A DNA stretch of 64,000 nucleotides, taken from NCBI RefSeq assembly GCF_010092445.1, contig NZ_CP048031.1, positions 2,914,001-2,978,000 of the forward strand, read 5' to 3'. Origin of the DNA: Shewanella sp. Arc9-LZ. GTDB taxonomy: Bacteria > Pseudomonadota > Gammaproteobacteria > Enterobacterales > Shewanellaceae. Below, one piece after another: positions 1-8,371 of the stretch. The position numbers and the translations under genes were made by a program. The number at the start of each line of letters is the position of its first letter. Positions within the stretch are counted from its first letter, which is position 1. Below the pieces are notes generated by a model. It saw only the letters and a program-made list of their open reading frames with translations. It had not been told where the DNA came from and searched no databases.

Positions 1-214
1 TAGCATTTACACCCGCATTCATCACTAGACTGCGCGCATAAATTAATGCATTACGATCACGAACTAAATGAGGCGAGATTTCATTAATTATCTCACTAAC
101 ATTATTGTTTTGCTCAAACGTTAATAACTGGAATCCAGCTGGCGTTGACGCACTGGCAGGCACGATAACGATATAACGGTTATGACCTTTAAAATTGAAA
201 TTACTGACCGTCAT
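1..214 (-). CDS. Hypothetical protein, N-terminal 71 codons only (runs off the window)
   Basis: An open frame begins at an ATG at 214 and continues past base 1, so only about 71 N-terminal residues are visible. They begin MTVSNFNFKGHNRYIVIVPA. It starts 6 bases after the stop of the thiolase-fold-like gene, with an AGAAGG element about 10 bases upstream, so it is very likely co-transcribed as the next member of the vgrG-PAAR accessory cluster. No signal peptide or membrane segment is visible. I do not recognise the family, and the missing C-terminus prevents any functional call. Confidence 0.6.
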   Translation of the reverse strand, partial: MTVSNFNFKGHNRYIVIVPASASTPAGFQLLTFEQNNNVSEIINEISPHLVRDRNALIYARSLVMNAGVNA

Positions 215-220
215 GTTCGT

Positions 221-1165
221 TTATGCCTTCTCTATCCATGAGTACATTGCCAAACCAAGGTGAAGTTGTTGAGATACTTCCAGTTGTAAGCTTGTTCCAG
301 TAGCATTTTGTTGTTGGTAACGGTTATAGATGTGCAGCAAATTATATAACCCCGCCACACAACCGATATCGCCTGTAAAATAACTAGATTGGGAAATTTG
401 TGTCTCTTGATCGATTCTGCCGGCTAATTGCTCATAAGCATTAAGCCAGTTATCTGTTACAGCGGCATGGTTGCCGGGTAAATACAATTGAGCAAATACA
501 TCCAAGTCTTCAATCTGGCAGGCACGATTAAACAAAGCTTTTATTGTTTGGGTTTGCTGAACAGCACTACATGAATCTTGAAATAAATCCACTATTTCCA
601 TGCCTTCGTTTGCAACATTGATGCTGGCCATGATGACCGCTTCAGCAGGACAACGTCCGGTGTCTTGTTGTTGAGTAATCAGATCTTGGTCACGGTTAAA
701 ATCCACAAGGTCGAAGAACAAGCTGTCTACGGCAATAAATATTGCACTTTGATTGTCGACCGGCATTGCCTTTAATGCGCTCAAAGCAGAAAAAATACCA
801 GCACTGCCCATAGGAAAAAACCGGCTATTGGGATGCACAAAACAATGCGGAAAAAGTGCATGTAAACGAGTGACCCAATCAACAAGTTGTTGTTTTTCTA
901 GGTGAGGTAAAATCCAAAAAATCGCTTGGTGAGAGTACGGTTGCCATTGAGTTTTATTTTGAATAGGTAATTTATGCAACATATCAATTAGGCGGTTTAA
1001 TTGAGTGTCTGTAGCAAGCTCGTGCGCCATGACCGCTGCCACATGCTGACCATCAGATAATTGATAGCTGAAATCGACCCCTTCGGATAAAGGTAAGTTA
1101 ATTAACTGCTGTGGGTTTTCGTATGACCCTACGACCATATTAATGGCCTCTGCATGCATAATCAT
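221..1165 (-). CDS. Thiolase/ketosynthase-fold-like protein of unknown function, T6SS accessory
   Basis: A 314-aa soluble protein without signal peptide or membrane segment. A glycine/serine-rich segment (FPMGSAG, about residues 117-123) followed by a helix, and a C-terminal GDIGCVAGLYNLL segment (from about residue 265), resemble the core of beta-ketoacyl synthase/thiolase-fold proteins. I cannot identify the usual catalytic Cys-His-His/Asn set, so it may be catalytically dead or only superficially similar. I chose the ATG at 1165 because it forms an ATGA overlap with the stop of the upstream gene; a longer frame opens at 1195 but would overlap that gene by 34 bases. It lies downstream of vgrG and PAAR genes. 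From memory, degenerate ketosynthase-like genes do occur in such T6SS cassettes, but the role is unknown. It could be an effector chaperone, an effector, or an unrelated protein. Confidence 0.6.
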   Translation of the reverse strand: MIMHAEAINMVVGSYENPQQLINLPLSEGVDFSYQLSDGQHVAAVMAHELATDTQLNRLIDMLHKLPIQNKTQWQPYSHQAIFWILPHLEKQQLVDWVTRLHALFPHCFVHPNSRFFPMGSAGIFSALSALKAMPVDNQSAIFIAVDSLFFDLVDFNRDQDLITQQQDTGRCPAEAVIMASINVANEGMEIVDLFQDSCSAVQQTQTIKALFNRACQIEDLDVFAQLYLPGNHAAVTDNWLNAYEQLAGRIDQETQISQSSYFTGDIGCVAGLYNLLHIYNRYQQQNATGTSLQLEVSQQLHLGLAMYSWIEKA

Positions 1166-2262
1166 AAGGCCACTTTCATACGTTGTGGGCTGCAACTAAC
1201 CACATTATTCAGCCGAAGCTTATGTAAAAAGGCAATACGCTGGTGCACGGGGCTTGAATAACTAATGATCTTATCAATACTGGTACCATTAACTTCAACA
1301 CCATCAATCAATCTGACATCTGGCATTTTAAGCGCCAATAACATCCACCGATGTAATAATTTGGCACTGTAAAACTGTAGGTATTCACAACGTTCGACTT
1401 CATCTTCTTCAAACTGCCATTGATAAGGCACCGCTTGATCCAACTCTGGCCCTAAAATAGTTCGAAGTGCTCGAAAAGCCATTAATGTTTGACTAGGTTG
1501 CTGCATTGCTCGAGCTAAAAAAGGCACGAATTTACTAAAACCTGAATAACCCATTAACTCAATCACTCTTAGGGTTAAATCTGCATTCTCACTCATTAAA
1601 TTAAATATTTGGCTCAATATTACTTCGTCTAACGAAGTAATAAACACTTCAAAAAGCGCACTATGGCAATAGTCTAATTGACAAAATACCCCATAGAGTT
1701 TTAACGGTTCGTTAATGTTGATCATCAACATTTCAATATACAAAGACGTCAGTGATGACCGAGAAATGTTGAGGGAGTCAATTCCGTCGGCACGCTTTAA
1801 ACGTTTACCTCGATAGATGCAGAATAAGATGTATTGCTGGATTTGTTCAGGCGTTTTGTTGCTGGCTGTAAAATTAACTTTATCAAGATTAAGTTGGCTG
1901 GCCATTAATGCAAATGCAGGGCTATAGTGGCCAACATCTATAATTGTACTGGCAAACAAAGCTTGAACGATACCTGATTGCTTAACTGGCTGAGCCTTAT
2001 AGTGCAGTTGCAATAGTAAAGATAAGATCACCATTTTGTCTGTTGGGCAATAAAACACATCTGTTTCAAATGCATCGACAATTTCATCACAGGTGTTGGC
2101 AATAAGTAATGGCCATTCAGCATCTTTTCTTTGCTGGATCATCTTTAAAATGACCATTAGCGATTGAGTATTATCTTCAATATTTTTTGGCATACACTGA
2201 AACGACGACAACATGACATGTCGTTGTGCCAACAGAAGATTAAAACTATCAATCAAATTCAT
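1162..2262 (-). CDS. HEAT-repeat-like helical protein of T6SS vgrG cluster
   Basis: A 366-aa protein that reads as mostly amphipathic helices with no signal peptide or membrane segment. The middle and C-terminal parts look like irregular HEAT/Armadillo repeats, with Leu/Ile/Phe at helix spacing and segments such as LRVIELMGYSGFSKFVPFLA and TLMAFRALRTILG. This resembles the TIGR02270-type helical proteins found beside T6SS genes; that assignment is by eye. The ATG at 2262 has an AAGGA element about 9 bases upstream. It follows the PAAR gene by 21 bases and overlaps the next gene through ATGA, so it is translationally coupled. A scaffold or chaperone role for spike or effector loading is inference from position only. 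Confidence 0.6.
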   Translation of the reverse strand: MNLIDSFNLLLAQRHVMLSSFQCMPKNIEDNTQSLMVILKMIQQRKDAEWPLLIANTCDEIVDAFETDVFYCPTDKMVILSLLLQLHYKAQPVKQSGIVQALFASTIIDVGHYSPAFALMASQLNLDKVNFTASNKTPEQIQQYILFCIYRGKRLKRADGIDSLNISRSSLTSLYIEMLMININEPLKLYGVFCQLDYCHSALFEVFITSLDEVILSQIFNLMSENADLTLRVIELMGYSGFSKFVPFLARAMQQPSQTLMAFRALRTILGPELDQAVPYQWQFEEDEVERCEYLQFYSAKLLHRWMLLALKMPDVRLIDGVEVNGTSIDKIISYSSPVHQRIAFLHKLRLNNVVSCSPQRMKVAL

Positions 2263-2283
2263 TTACCACAATCCTTGTTTATA

Positions 2284-2574
2284 CTAGCCGATCATTACTG
2301 TTGGATTACCCACAATAATTTTTCCACCATGTGCGGTACCATCACCCATTCTGGCGGCTGGTTTTCCGTTAATCAGTACCGAACTCGACCCCGCATTAAT
2401 GGTATCAGGCGGGCCGACACAAATTAACTTGTCACCTTTGCGCGCTGCAGGTAACGAACCAATAAGGACATTACCTGAGCCCATCACAATGGGACCACCA
2501 ACATGTGGAACGGGACCGGGATTCATTTTCGGACAAAGATGCATACACGAAATGGTTGCTGCTGGCATTCCCAT
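2284..2574 (-). CDS. PAAR-domain spike tip protein
   Basis: A 96-aa single-domain protein consisting of the glycine-rich beta repeats of PAAR proteins. It has an N-terminal PAATISCMH segment, then VGGPIVMGSGNVLIGSLPAA, a DTINAGSSSVLINGKPAARM segment and a final AHGGKIIVGNPTVMIG. PAAR proteins cap the VgrG trimer and sharpen the T6SS spike, often carrying effectors. There is no C-terminal toxin extension, so effectors would have to bind non-covalently. The ATG at 2574 is preferred over an upstream in-frame TTG at 2577 because AAGGA lies 7 bases before it. It lies two genes downstream of vgrG. Confidence 0.93.
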   Translation of the reverse strand: MGMPAATISCMHLCPKMNPGPVPHVGGPIVMGSGNVLIGSLPAARKGDKLICVGPPDTINAGSSSVLINGKPAARMGDGTAHGGKIIVGNPTVMIG

Positions 2575-2616
2575 CAAATATTCCTTTATTTGTTGTAGCG
2601 CATTGATACCGGTGGC

Positions 2617-2970
2617 TTACTGGCTGTCTAACGGGATGACCAGCAAAGTACGCTGTTCAAACGACATCGCAAGAGTGCATATCATTGCAGCTTCAGCTTG
2701 TTGAACGGCTGCGTAAGTATCATTATGTAGATAACAGTAAACTTGGTTTAACAGTTCAGGAGAATTCTTCCAACTATGCCTATTAACCAAAAACTGCTCT
2801 CCAAATGTAGCACTGACCCAAAACGTCATATTGGGTGTATTAAGGAGTGGGTCATGTGGCTTATCAACCGGTTTGCAGATTAAATGTCGATAGCCAAATT
2901 GACAGACAATTTCATGGCCTCGACAAAATGGCCCTGCTAAACCGACTCCAGGATAACGAGATAATGACAT
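2617..2970 (-). CDS. Hypothetical 117-aa protein between vgrG and PAAR genes
   Basis: A small soluble protein with no signal peptide, starting 2 bases after the vgrG stop and ending 42 bases before the PAAR start, so it is almost certainly translated from the same message. Visible features are an N-terminal segment MSLSRYPGVGLAGPFCRGHE, several aromatic residues in a central FWVSATFGEQF stretch, and a helical C-terminal part. I do not recognise the family. It is not an obvious DUF1795/Eag or DUF4123 chaperone. Position suggests a VgrG-PAAR adaptor or small chaperone, but that is inference; a small effector or immunity protein is also possible. Confidence 0.65.
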   Translation of the reverse strand: MSLSRYPGVGLAGPFCRGHEIVCQFGYRHLICKPVDKPHDPLLNTPNMTFWVSATFGEQFLVNRHSWKNSPELLNQVYCYLHNDTYAAVQQAEAAMICTLAMSFEQRTLLVIPLDSQ

Positions 2971-2972
2971 GG

Positions 2973-4829
2973 CTAGTTCAACTTAATTTGAGCAGCTTTT
3001 AAGGCAATACTGGTACCATTAACCTTAACGTTTGTCCCTTTAATAGTAATGTTGGTGCCTTCGATAGAAATCGAACCGTCGCTGCTCATTTTGATTGATG
3101 CGCTGCCGGTTTTAATGACAATTTCATTACCCGCTTCAATATTAAGTACTTTACCGACTTTTAAGCTGTCATTATTGGCTATGTCTTCTAGTCGATCATT
3201 ACCAATTTTAACGTTATCGTTATTAACGATGTCAGTGAAACGGTCGTTGCCTATGGTGTCTTTTTGATCATGTTTTACATTTAATAGATGATCTTTTTCT
3301 GCTTGGAGGAATAATAACTCTTTGCCTTTTTCATCGTCAAAACGTAACTCATTGAAATTGTCGGCACCACCGTCTTTAGTACTATGGGTTTTAATCCCAG
3401 ACTGAGTCTTTTTAGCCGGTAATGCATAAGGAGGCATTAAGTCTGCGTTATAAACAGCACCGCTGATAATCGGTTGATCAGGGTCACCATTGATAAACTC
3501 AACTAACACCTCCTGGCCTACCCGAGGGAAGAAAAATGCACCCCACTTGTTGCCAGCCCAACTTTGTGCGACACGGATCCAACATGAACTTTTACTATTG
3601 AACTCGCCTTCACGATCCCAATGAAACTGTACTTTTACACGGCCAAATTTATCAATATGTTGTTCATCACCAGGTTCACCAGTCACTACCGCGGTTTGTA
3701 CGCCATTAATTAATGGTTTACGTAAATGAAGCTGTGAGCGATAAGGAGTACTTTTAGGCACACATTCAAAATCATTTTGATAAACACTGCCAGACATTGA
3801 TTGGCTTGTGCCTGACTGATTAGGCTGAGTAGCCGACGTTCTCAGCGAGCTTATAACAAAGCTCTTGCCTTTATAACTCGCGTTTTCATGATCTTTGAAA
3901 GTAAAAAACTTACCCACCATAAAACTACGACAATCGCCTTGACCGCTGCATTTATTCATGTCTTTTTGCAGGGCTTCAAGTTGATTATTGGCAAACGGTT
4001 GAGCGCGCTTATTGAACTCAGATTCGCCCAAATAATCGTATACCTCAAGTGCACTTTGCTCAGGAAGATTTGCGTTAGTATGATTACCTGATGGGTATAA
4101 TTTAGGTTGTTCGTAGTCGTAACCTTTTTGAATAAAACCGCCGCTCACCATGCTCATGCCGCCTTGCCAATGAGACACGTGCGACTCGGCTAAATGACCT
4201 GAGAAACAACGAACCTTCTCTTCTGCACAAGGTTTATAGGCGTTTATATCATCAGCAAGTACTAGGGTATGAGCACCAACACTATGCTCGAAGAAGAAGA
4301 AAATTCCCTCTTGCTGTAATAAACGACAAACAAAATCGACATCTGATTCTAAATACTGCACACAGTATTCATACTTAGGGTATGTGTTGGTGGTTTTATT
4401 TTGAAATTCAACTTTATGTTGACCAAACAAGTCTTTAACAATATCAATGACTGACTTATTTTGAAAAATTCGACAATTACTGCGTTTTTTCATCAATGCC
4501 ATCTGAGGTACTATAACGGCTTGATAATCTATATAATTCTGTGCATCGTCTGACGCTGCGGTCCGCATTCCAGCAGACTCAAGATGACTTACCACCCCAT
4601 GAAAGTATCGAACTGCACCATTACTTTCGGCATTACGTAAAGTAATACAAACATTTTTACCCACTAAACTGTCGAGACTAATCTGGGTGCCAACGGTGAA
4701 CATGGAGACGCTGATTGAAAAAAGCTGAGAGATGGCTTCTGTGGCAGTAAAATGCGTTAGGTACAGAGTATCCTTACCTAATGGCGTTGTGATACTGATG
4801 ATATTATTTTTTTGAGTGGCCTTAAGCAT
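2973..4829 (-). CDS. vgrG: T6SS spike protein VgrG
   Basis: A 618-aa VgrG/TssI, the trimeric needle that sits on the Hcp tube and is ejected into target cells. The N-terminal part is the Rhs/Vgr gp27-like domain (LPLGKDTLYLTHF-type start, then PHYRSQLHLRKP-like region). The OB-fold contains the family signature FGRVKVQFHWDREGE, followed by SCWIRVAQSWAG and FPRVGQEVLVEFINGDPDQP. The C-terminus is a repeat-rich gp5-like beta-helix (repeats of IGNDR/IANNDS type, then short G-T-N-I repeats) that stops at residue 618. No toxin domain is appended. The ATG at 4829 has GAGG 6 bases upstream. It follows hcp after a hairpin and heads the accessory set 117-aa/PAAR/HEAT-like/thiolase-like. Confidence 0.96.
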   Translation of the reverse strand: MLKATQKNNIISITTPLGKDTLYLTHFTATEAISQLFSISVSMFTVGTQISLDSLVGKNVCITLRNAESNGAVRYFHGVVSHLESAGMRTAASDDAQNYIDYQAVIVPQMALMKKRSNCRIFQNKSVIDIVKDLFGQHKVEFQNKTTNTYPKYEYCVQYLESDVDFVCRLLQQEGIFFFFEHSVGAHTLVLADDINAYKPCAEEKVRCFSGHLAESHVSHWQGGMSMVSGGFIQKGYDYEQPKLYPSGNHTNANLPEQSALEVYDYLGESEFNKRAQPFANNQLEALQKDMNKCSGQGDCRSFMVGKFFTFKDHENASYKGKSFVISSLRTSATQPNQSGTSQSMSGSVYQNDFECVPKSTPYRSQLHLRKPLINGVQTAVVTGEPGDEQHIDKFGRVKVQFHWDREGEFNSKSSCWIRVAQSWAGNKWGAFFFPRVGQEVLVEFINGDPDQPIISGAVYNADLMPPYALPAKKTQSGIKTHSTKDGGADNFNELRFDDEKGKELLFLQAEKDHLLNVKHDQKDTIGNDRFTDIVNNDNVKIGNDRLEDIANNDSLKVGKVLNIEAGNEIVIKTGSASIKMSSDGSISIEGTNITIKGTNVKVNGTSIALKAAQIKLN

Positions 4830-4856
4830 TCCTTGCCTCAGTCTTTAAGAGTAAAG

Positions 4857-4882
4857 ATCTTGGGGAACAAGTTCCCCAAGAT
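4857..4882 (-). terminator. Perfect hairpin between hcp and vgrG (attenuator/terminator-like)
   Basis: A perfect 12-bp inverted repeat (ATCTTGGGGAAC and its complement) around a 2-base centre, placed 17 bases after the hcp stop and 27 bases before the vgrG start. On the minus strand it is followed by TCTTTACTCTT, not a clean T run. It may be a leaky terminator or an mRNA-stabilising 3' hairpin. Either would let Hcp, needed in large amounts, be made in excess over VgrG. Confidence 0.6.
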
Positions 4883-4899
4883 ATAAGATCACAAACAAC

Positions 4900-5379
4900 T
4901 TACATTTGTTGACCTTTAACACCGCTGTAGCCATAACGTAGCGCTGCAGTAATGTTGTTTTTATCATCAGTTGGCGTAACAGCCATCATCATTTCAGTGT
5001 AGCTAATAGTGATTGTCTCTACAGGACGGTCACCATGAACTGAAACACTGTAGCTAGAGATCATTGCATCTGTTAATTCGATTTGCATGATTTCTTCGAT
5101 TTTGTCACCTTGCTTAGTGATGTGGAAAACCGCTTTTTTACCTTTACCGATAGTCGCTTCTTTGAACAAGTCAGTAGAAGAATTATCTTGTAATTTAGTA
5201 ATGGTCACATCACCTAAACGAGTTGAGCTAGCTTCACGGTCTTTTGCAGTACCAGTGAAAGAAGTGATCTCACGGCTAATATTCCAATCGACTGATAACA
5301 CAGTAATCAGATCTTTGAATTCTTCAGCAGTGGTTTCGCCTTTAATCCCTTCATAATTTAAATATGTATTCGCTTGCAT
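4900..5379 (-). CDS. hcp: T6SS tube protein Hcp
   Basis: A 159-aa Hcp/TssD, the hexameric ring protein that stacks into the secreted inner tube. It begins MQANTYLNYEGIKGETT and has the Hcp beta-barrel pattern with VDWNISREITSFTGTAKDRE, a KKAVFHITKQG strand, and the C-terminal ETITISYTEMMMAVTPTDD segment typical of the family. The start at 5379 is chosen over an upstream in-frame codon at 5412 because AAAAGGAGC lies 8-9 bases before it and the protein then starts at the usual place. It has its own 366-bp upstream gap after clpV and a perfect hairpin downstream, suggesting independent and strong expression. Confidence 0.96.
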   Translation of the reverse strand: MQANTYLNYEGIKGETTAEEFKDLITVLSVDWNISREITSFTGTAKDREASSTRLGDVTITKLQDNSSTDLFKEATIGKGKKAVFHITKQGDKIEEIMQIELTDAMISSYSVSVHGDRPVETITISYTEMMMAVTPTDDKNNITAALRYGYSGVKGQQM

Positions 5380-5745
5380 TATTAATGCTCCTTTTGCGTG
5401 GATGTCATCCATTAATGGACAGTTTTATAAGTTCAATAATCAAACTTAATATTTCAATTTATTAAAAATGCACTTACCAACAAATAATACTCAACTGCAT
5501 TATCCATTTAAATATAGTGAGTCCTCATAATTAAGCCAACGGATTATATCAAAGGTTTTTTGATAATCAACTAATCGTTTATATAAATAAAAAAATACAA
5601 CCAAGACTAATAATTTATACATTAATAATAACTACACGACATTACAAAGGGTATATACTTTATTATATACCCCTCAAATATGATGTTATAAATAACCAAA
5701 CTAATACTTACTAATTAGTTATTAATGTCACGGTTTTATATTCAT
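5380..5745. other. hcp upstream region
   Basis: A 366-bp AT-rich non-coding gap between the clpV stop and hcp start. It should hold the hcp promoter and perhaps the clpV terminator. I could not find a convincing sigma-70 or sigma-54 promoter by eye. The only clear structure is the inverted repeat at 5649-5672. A canonical Shine-Dalgarno sequence lies at the hcp end. Confidence 0.5.
5649..5672. repeat. Inverted repeat between clpV and hcp
   Basis: A perfect 9-bp inverted repeat (GGGTATATA and its complement) with a 6-base loop, 74 bases downstream of the clpV stop on the minus strand. The stem is AT-rich and followed by TTTGTAATG, so it is at best a weak terminator. An operator is an alternative. 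Confidence 0.35.
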
Positions 5746-8352
5746 TTAAATTTTATAAATAAACTCATCGTTTACTACGTTTACTTTTACATTGGTTGTT
5801 TTCTTATTGTTAGCCATATTGTGTAATATTTTGATCGAAAGATCAGGCAACATCGTATTTTGTAAAATATTATGCACATTGCGAGCACCTGAACCGGCAT
5901 CCTGACACATAGACACAATTTGGCTCACCACATCATCACTGTAAGTAAACTTAGCTTGATAATGCTCAGCTAAACGATTAGCAACTCGCTGTAATTGCAA
6001 TTTAGTGATTTCATTGAGCATAGGTTGGGTCAGTGGAATATAAGGAATGACATTCAAACGGCCTAAAAATGCCGGTTTGAAATAACTCAATAAATCATCT
6101 TGAAGTGCTTTACGTAAACCTTTAATTGATGGGGCAATTTGTTCATCTTCAAATAAGCCCATCGTGGTTTCTGTACCAGCATTTGAGGTCATAATGATAA
6201 TAGTATTTTTGAAATCTATATCGCGCCCCTCACCATCTTTAATGGTGCCTTTATCAAAAACTTGATAAAAAATATCTTGAACGCCTGGATGTGCCTTTTC
6301 CATTTCATCCAGCAAAATAACACTATAAGGTTTACGGCGAACGGCTTCAGTCAGCACTCCACCTTCACCATAGCCAACATAACCTGGAGGTGAACCTAAA
6401 AGTAATGACACTTTATGTTCTTCTTTAAATTCGGACATGTTGATGACTGTCACATTGTCTTCACTGCCATAAACTTGCTCAGCCAATGTTAATGCCGTTT
6501 CTGTTTTACCTACACCGCTAGGGCCCGTCAGTAAAAACACACCAATGGGACGTTTTTCATCACCCAGCTGTGCACGAGACGTTTGCACTGTTTTGGCGAT
6601 TAAATCCAAGGCATGATCTTGGCCGATAACGCGCTTGGCCATGGTGTCTTTTAAGTTCAAAATTGTTTTTATTTCATCATCCTGCATTTTACCTGCCGGA
6701 ATGCCAGTCCAATCAGAAATGACTTCAGCAATCAATTGTTCATCAACTTGCCAATGCACCATAGGCTGTTTATTGGCTGACAATATTGCCTTAAACGCCG
6801 TTAACTCCGCTAACAAAGGTGCGGTATCTGTTTCTGATGCTTGAATCTGGCCAACTAATTCAGCAATTTTTTGAACGGTAACTAATTCGTCCTGCCATTG
6901 TGTTGTCAAAGGAGCGAGTTCTTTTGAAAGCAATTTATGTTTTTTGGTTAACTCTGTAATCGACTTTTTATGATCTGAACCGGTTTTTTGCTCACGAGTA
7001 AGAATGCTAATTTGTGTATCTAGTTGCTGAATTTGTCGTTGTAAGGATTCAACCATTCCAGGGGTAGAAGCTTGACTCATAGCGACACGCGCGCATGCAG
7101 TATCTAATAAACTTACCGCTTTATCTGGCAGTTGTCGGCCAGTAATATATCGATGAGATAAGTTAACTGCAGCACATAAAGCTTGGTCGGAAACAAGAAT
7201 TTTATGATGCCCTTCCATTACAGGTAACAAGCCCCGCATCATTGCAATGGCTTGTTCAGGAGAAGGCTCTTCAATTTTAACCACTTGAAAACGACGAGTT
7301 AATGCGGCATCTTTTTCAAAGAACTTTTTATATTCTGCCCATGTTGTTGCCGCAATGGTACGTAACTCACCACGCGCTAATGCAGGTTTTAATAAATTTG
7401 CCGCGTCATTTTGTCCAGCTTGTCCGCCGCTGCCAATCATGGTGTGAGCTTCATCTATAAATAAAATAATAGGTTTAACAGACTGTTTTACTTCTTTAAT
7501 TAAAGCTTTTAACCGATTCTCAAATTCCCCTTTCACTCCGGCTCCAGCTTGTAGTAAGGCTAAATCCAGTACGTGAATACGAACATATTGTAATGCTGTT
7601 GGAACTTCTTTTTGGGCAATTTTAAGCGCTAAACCTTCGACAACAGCGGTTTTACCGACACCGGCTTCACCCGTTAAAATAGGATTATTTTGACGGCGAC
7701 GGGTTAAAATGTCGATCATCTGCCTAATTTCATTATCACGTCCGAGAATGGGATCTATTTTCCCCAGTTCAGCTTGCTCGGTTAAATTTTGGGTAAATTG
7801 GTCTAGATTTGGCGTTTTGCTCGGCGCTGATTGCATCGCCTGAGTTTCTTCAATATCGCTACTTGACACTTTATGCTCGGTAGATTGACGAGCAAGCTGA
7901 GGCCATGCATGTTTTAGCTGTGCTGGATCTATTTTAAGAAGCTGTTTTGCAGAGCGTGAAACCAAAGAGTTTAATGAATCGTCAGTCAGTAAGGTAAAAA
8001 TCAGATAGGCAGTTCTTATCTCACTATCGTTGAATTCAATACTGGTATTTAACCAAGTTTGACGAAGCAAACTCACTATATGTGGAGACAAACTTGGCGC
8101 TGCACTGTTGCCTGTTTTAAACTTTTCTAATCCCTGACGGATATCACTAATCAGCTGATCTTTTTGTACTGAAAAACTGGCCATGATGATGTCTAAATCA
8201 CCTGAACCATTTTCTAGCAACGCTAATAACCAATGCTCAATCTCAACGCTGAATTGGCTGCGGCTATGGCATACGCTGGCAGCGGTTTCTAAAGATTGTC
8301 GACATACTGGGTTAAGTTTTCCTACCAATTTACTTAAAGTCATCGCTGACAT
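5746..8352 (-). CDS. clpV: T6SS sheath-disassembly ATPase ClpV (TssH)
   Basis: An 868-aa class I AAA+ unfoldase that extracts contracted TssB/TssC sheath for recycling. In numbering from the upstream ATG, a ClpN-like repeat domain spans about 1-160. The first AAA+ module has Walker A GEAGVGKT (230-237) and DEAH (302-305). A coiled-coil M domain lies around 430-520. The second AAA+ module has Walker A GPSGVGKT (612-619), a [11 protein letters not shown]alker B and sensor residues. The ATG at 8352 is preferred to the one at 8358 because AAGGA lies 8 bases before it. It follows tssG by 19 bases, and the length is normal for the family. Confidence 0.97.
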   Translation of the reverse strand: MSAMTLSKLVGKLNPVCRQSLETAASVCHSRSQFSVEIEHWLLALLENGSGDLDIIMASFSVQKDQLISDIRQGLEKFKTGNSAAPSLSPHIVSLLRQTWLNTSIEFNDSEIRTAYLIFTLLTDDSLNSLVSRSAKQLLKIDPAQLKHAWPQLARQSTEHKVSSSDIEETQAMQSAPSKTPNLDQFTQNLTEQAELGKIDPILGRDNEIRQMIDILTRRRQNNPILTGEAGVGKTAVVEGLALKIAQKEVPTALQYVRIHVLDLALLQAGAGVKGEFENRLKALIKEVKQSVKPIILFIDEAHTMIGSGGQAGQNDAANLLKPALARGELRTIAATTWAEYKKFFEKDAALTRRFQVVKIEEPSPEQAIAMMRGLLPVMEGHHKILVSDQALCAAVNLSHRYITGRQLPDKAVSLLDTACARVAMSQASTPGMVESLQRQIQQLDTQISILTREQKTGSDHKKSITELTKKHKLLSKELAPLTTQWQDELVTVQKIAELVGQIQASETDTAPLLAELTAFKAILSANKQPMVHWQVDEQLIAEVISDWTGIPAGKMQDDEIKTILNLKDTMAKRVIGQDHALDLIAKTVQTSRAQLGDEKRPIGVFLLTGPSGVGKTETALTLAEQVYGSEDNVTVINMSEFKEEHKVSLLLGSPPGYVGYGEGGVLTEAVRRKPYSVILLDEMEKAHPGVQDIFYQVFDKGTIKDGEGRDIDFKNTIIIMTSNAGTETTMGLFEDEQIAPSIKGLRKALQDDLLSYFKPAFLGRLNVIPYIPLTQPMLNEITKLQLQRVANRLAEHYQAKFTYSDDVVSQIVSMCQDAGSGARNVHNILQNTMLPDLSIKILHNMANNKKTTNVKVNVVNDEFIYKI

Positions 8353-8371
8353 ATTCATAGTCCTTTATTAA

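Noticed and set aside
2399..2704. Plus-strand open frame of 101 aa over the PAAR gene
   Set aside because: It is the reverse strand of clear coding genes, has no ribosome-binding site, and its composition looks like antisense of a glycine-rich protein.
2973..4829. Evolved VgrG with a toxin C-terminus
   Set aside because: The protein ends directly after the gp5-like beta-helix repeats; no extra domain follows.
5380..5745. Sigma-54 promoter for hcp
   Set aside because: I looked for GG and GC pairs 12 bases apart on the minus strand and found none with a good -24 and -12 half.
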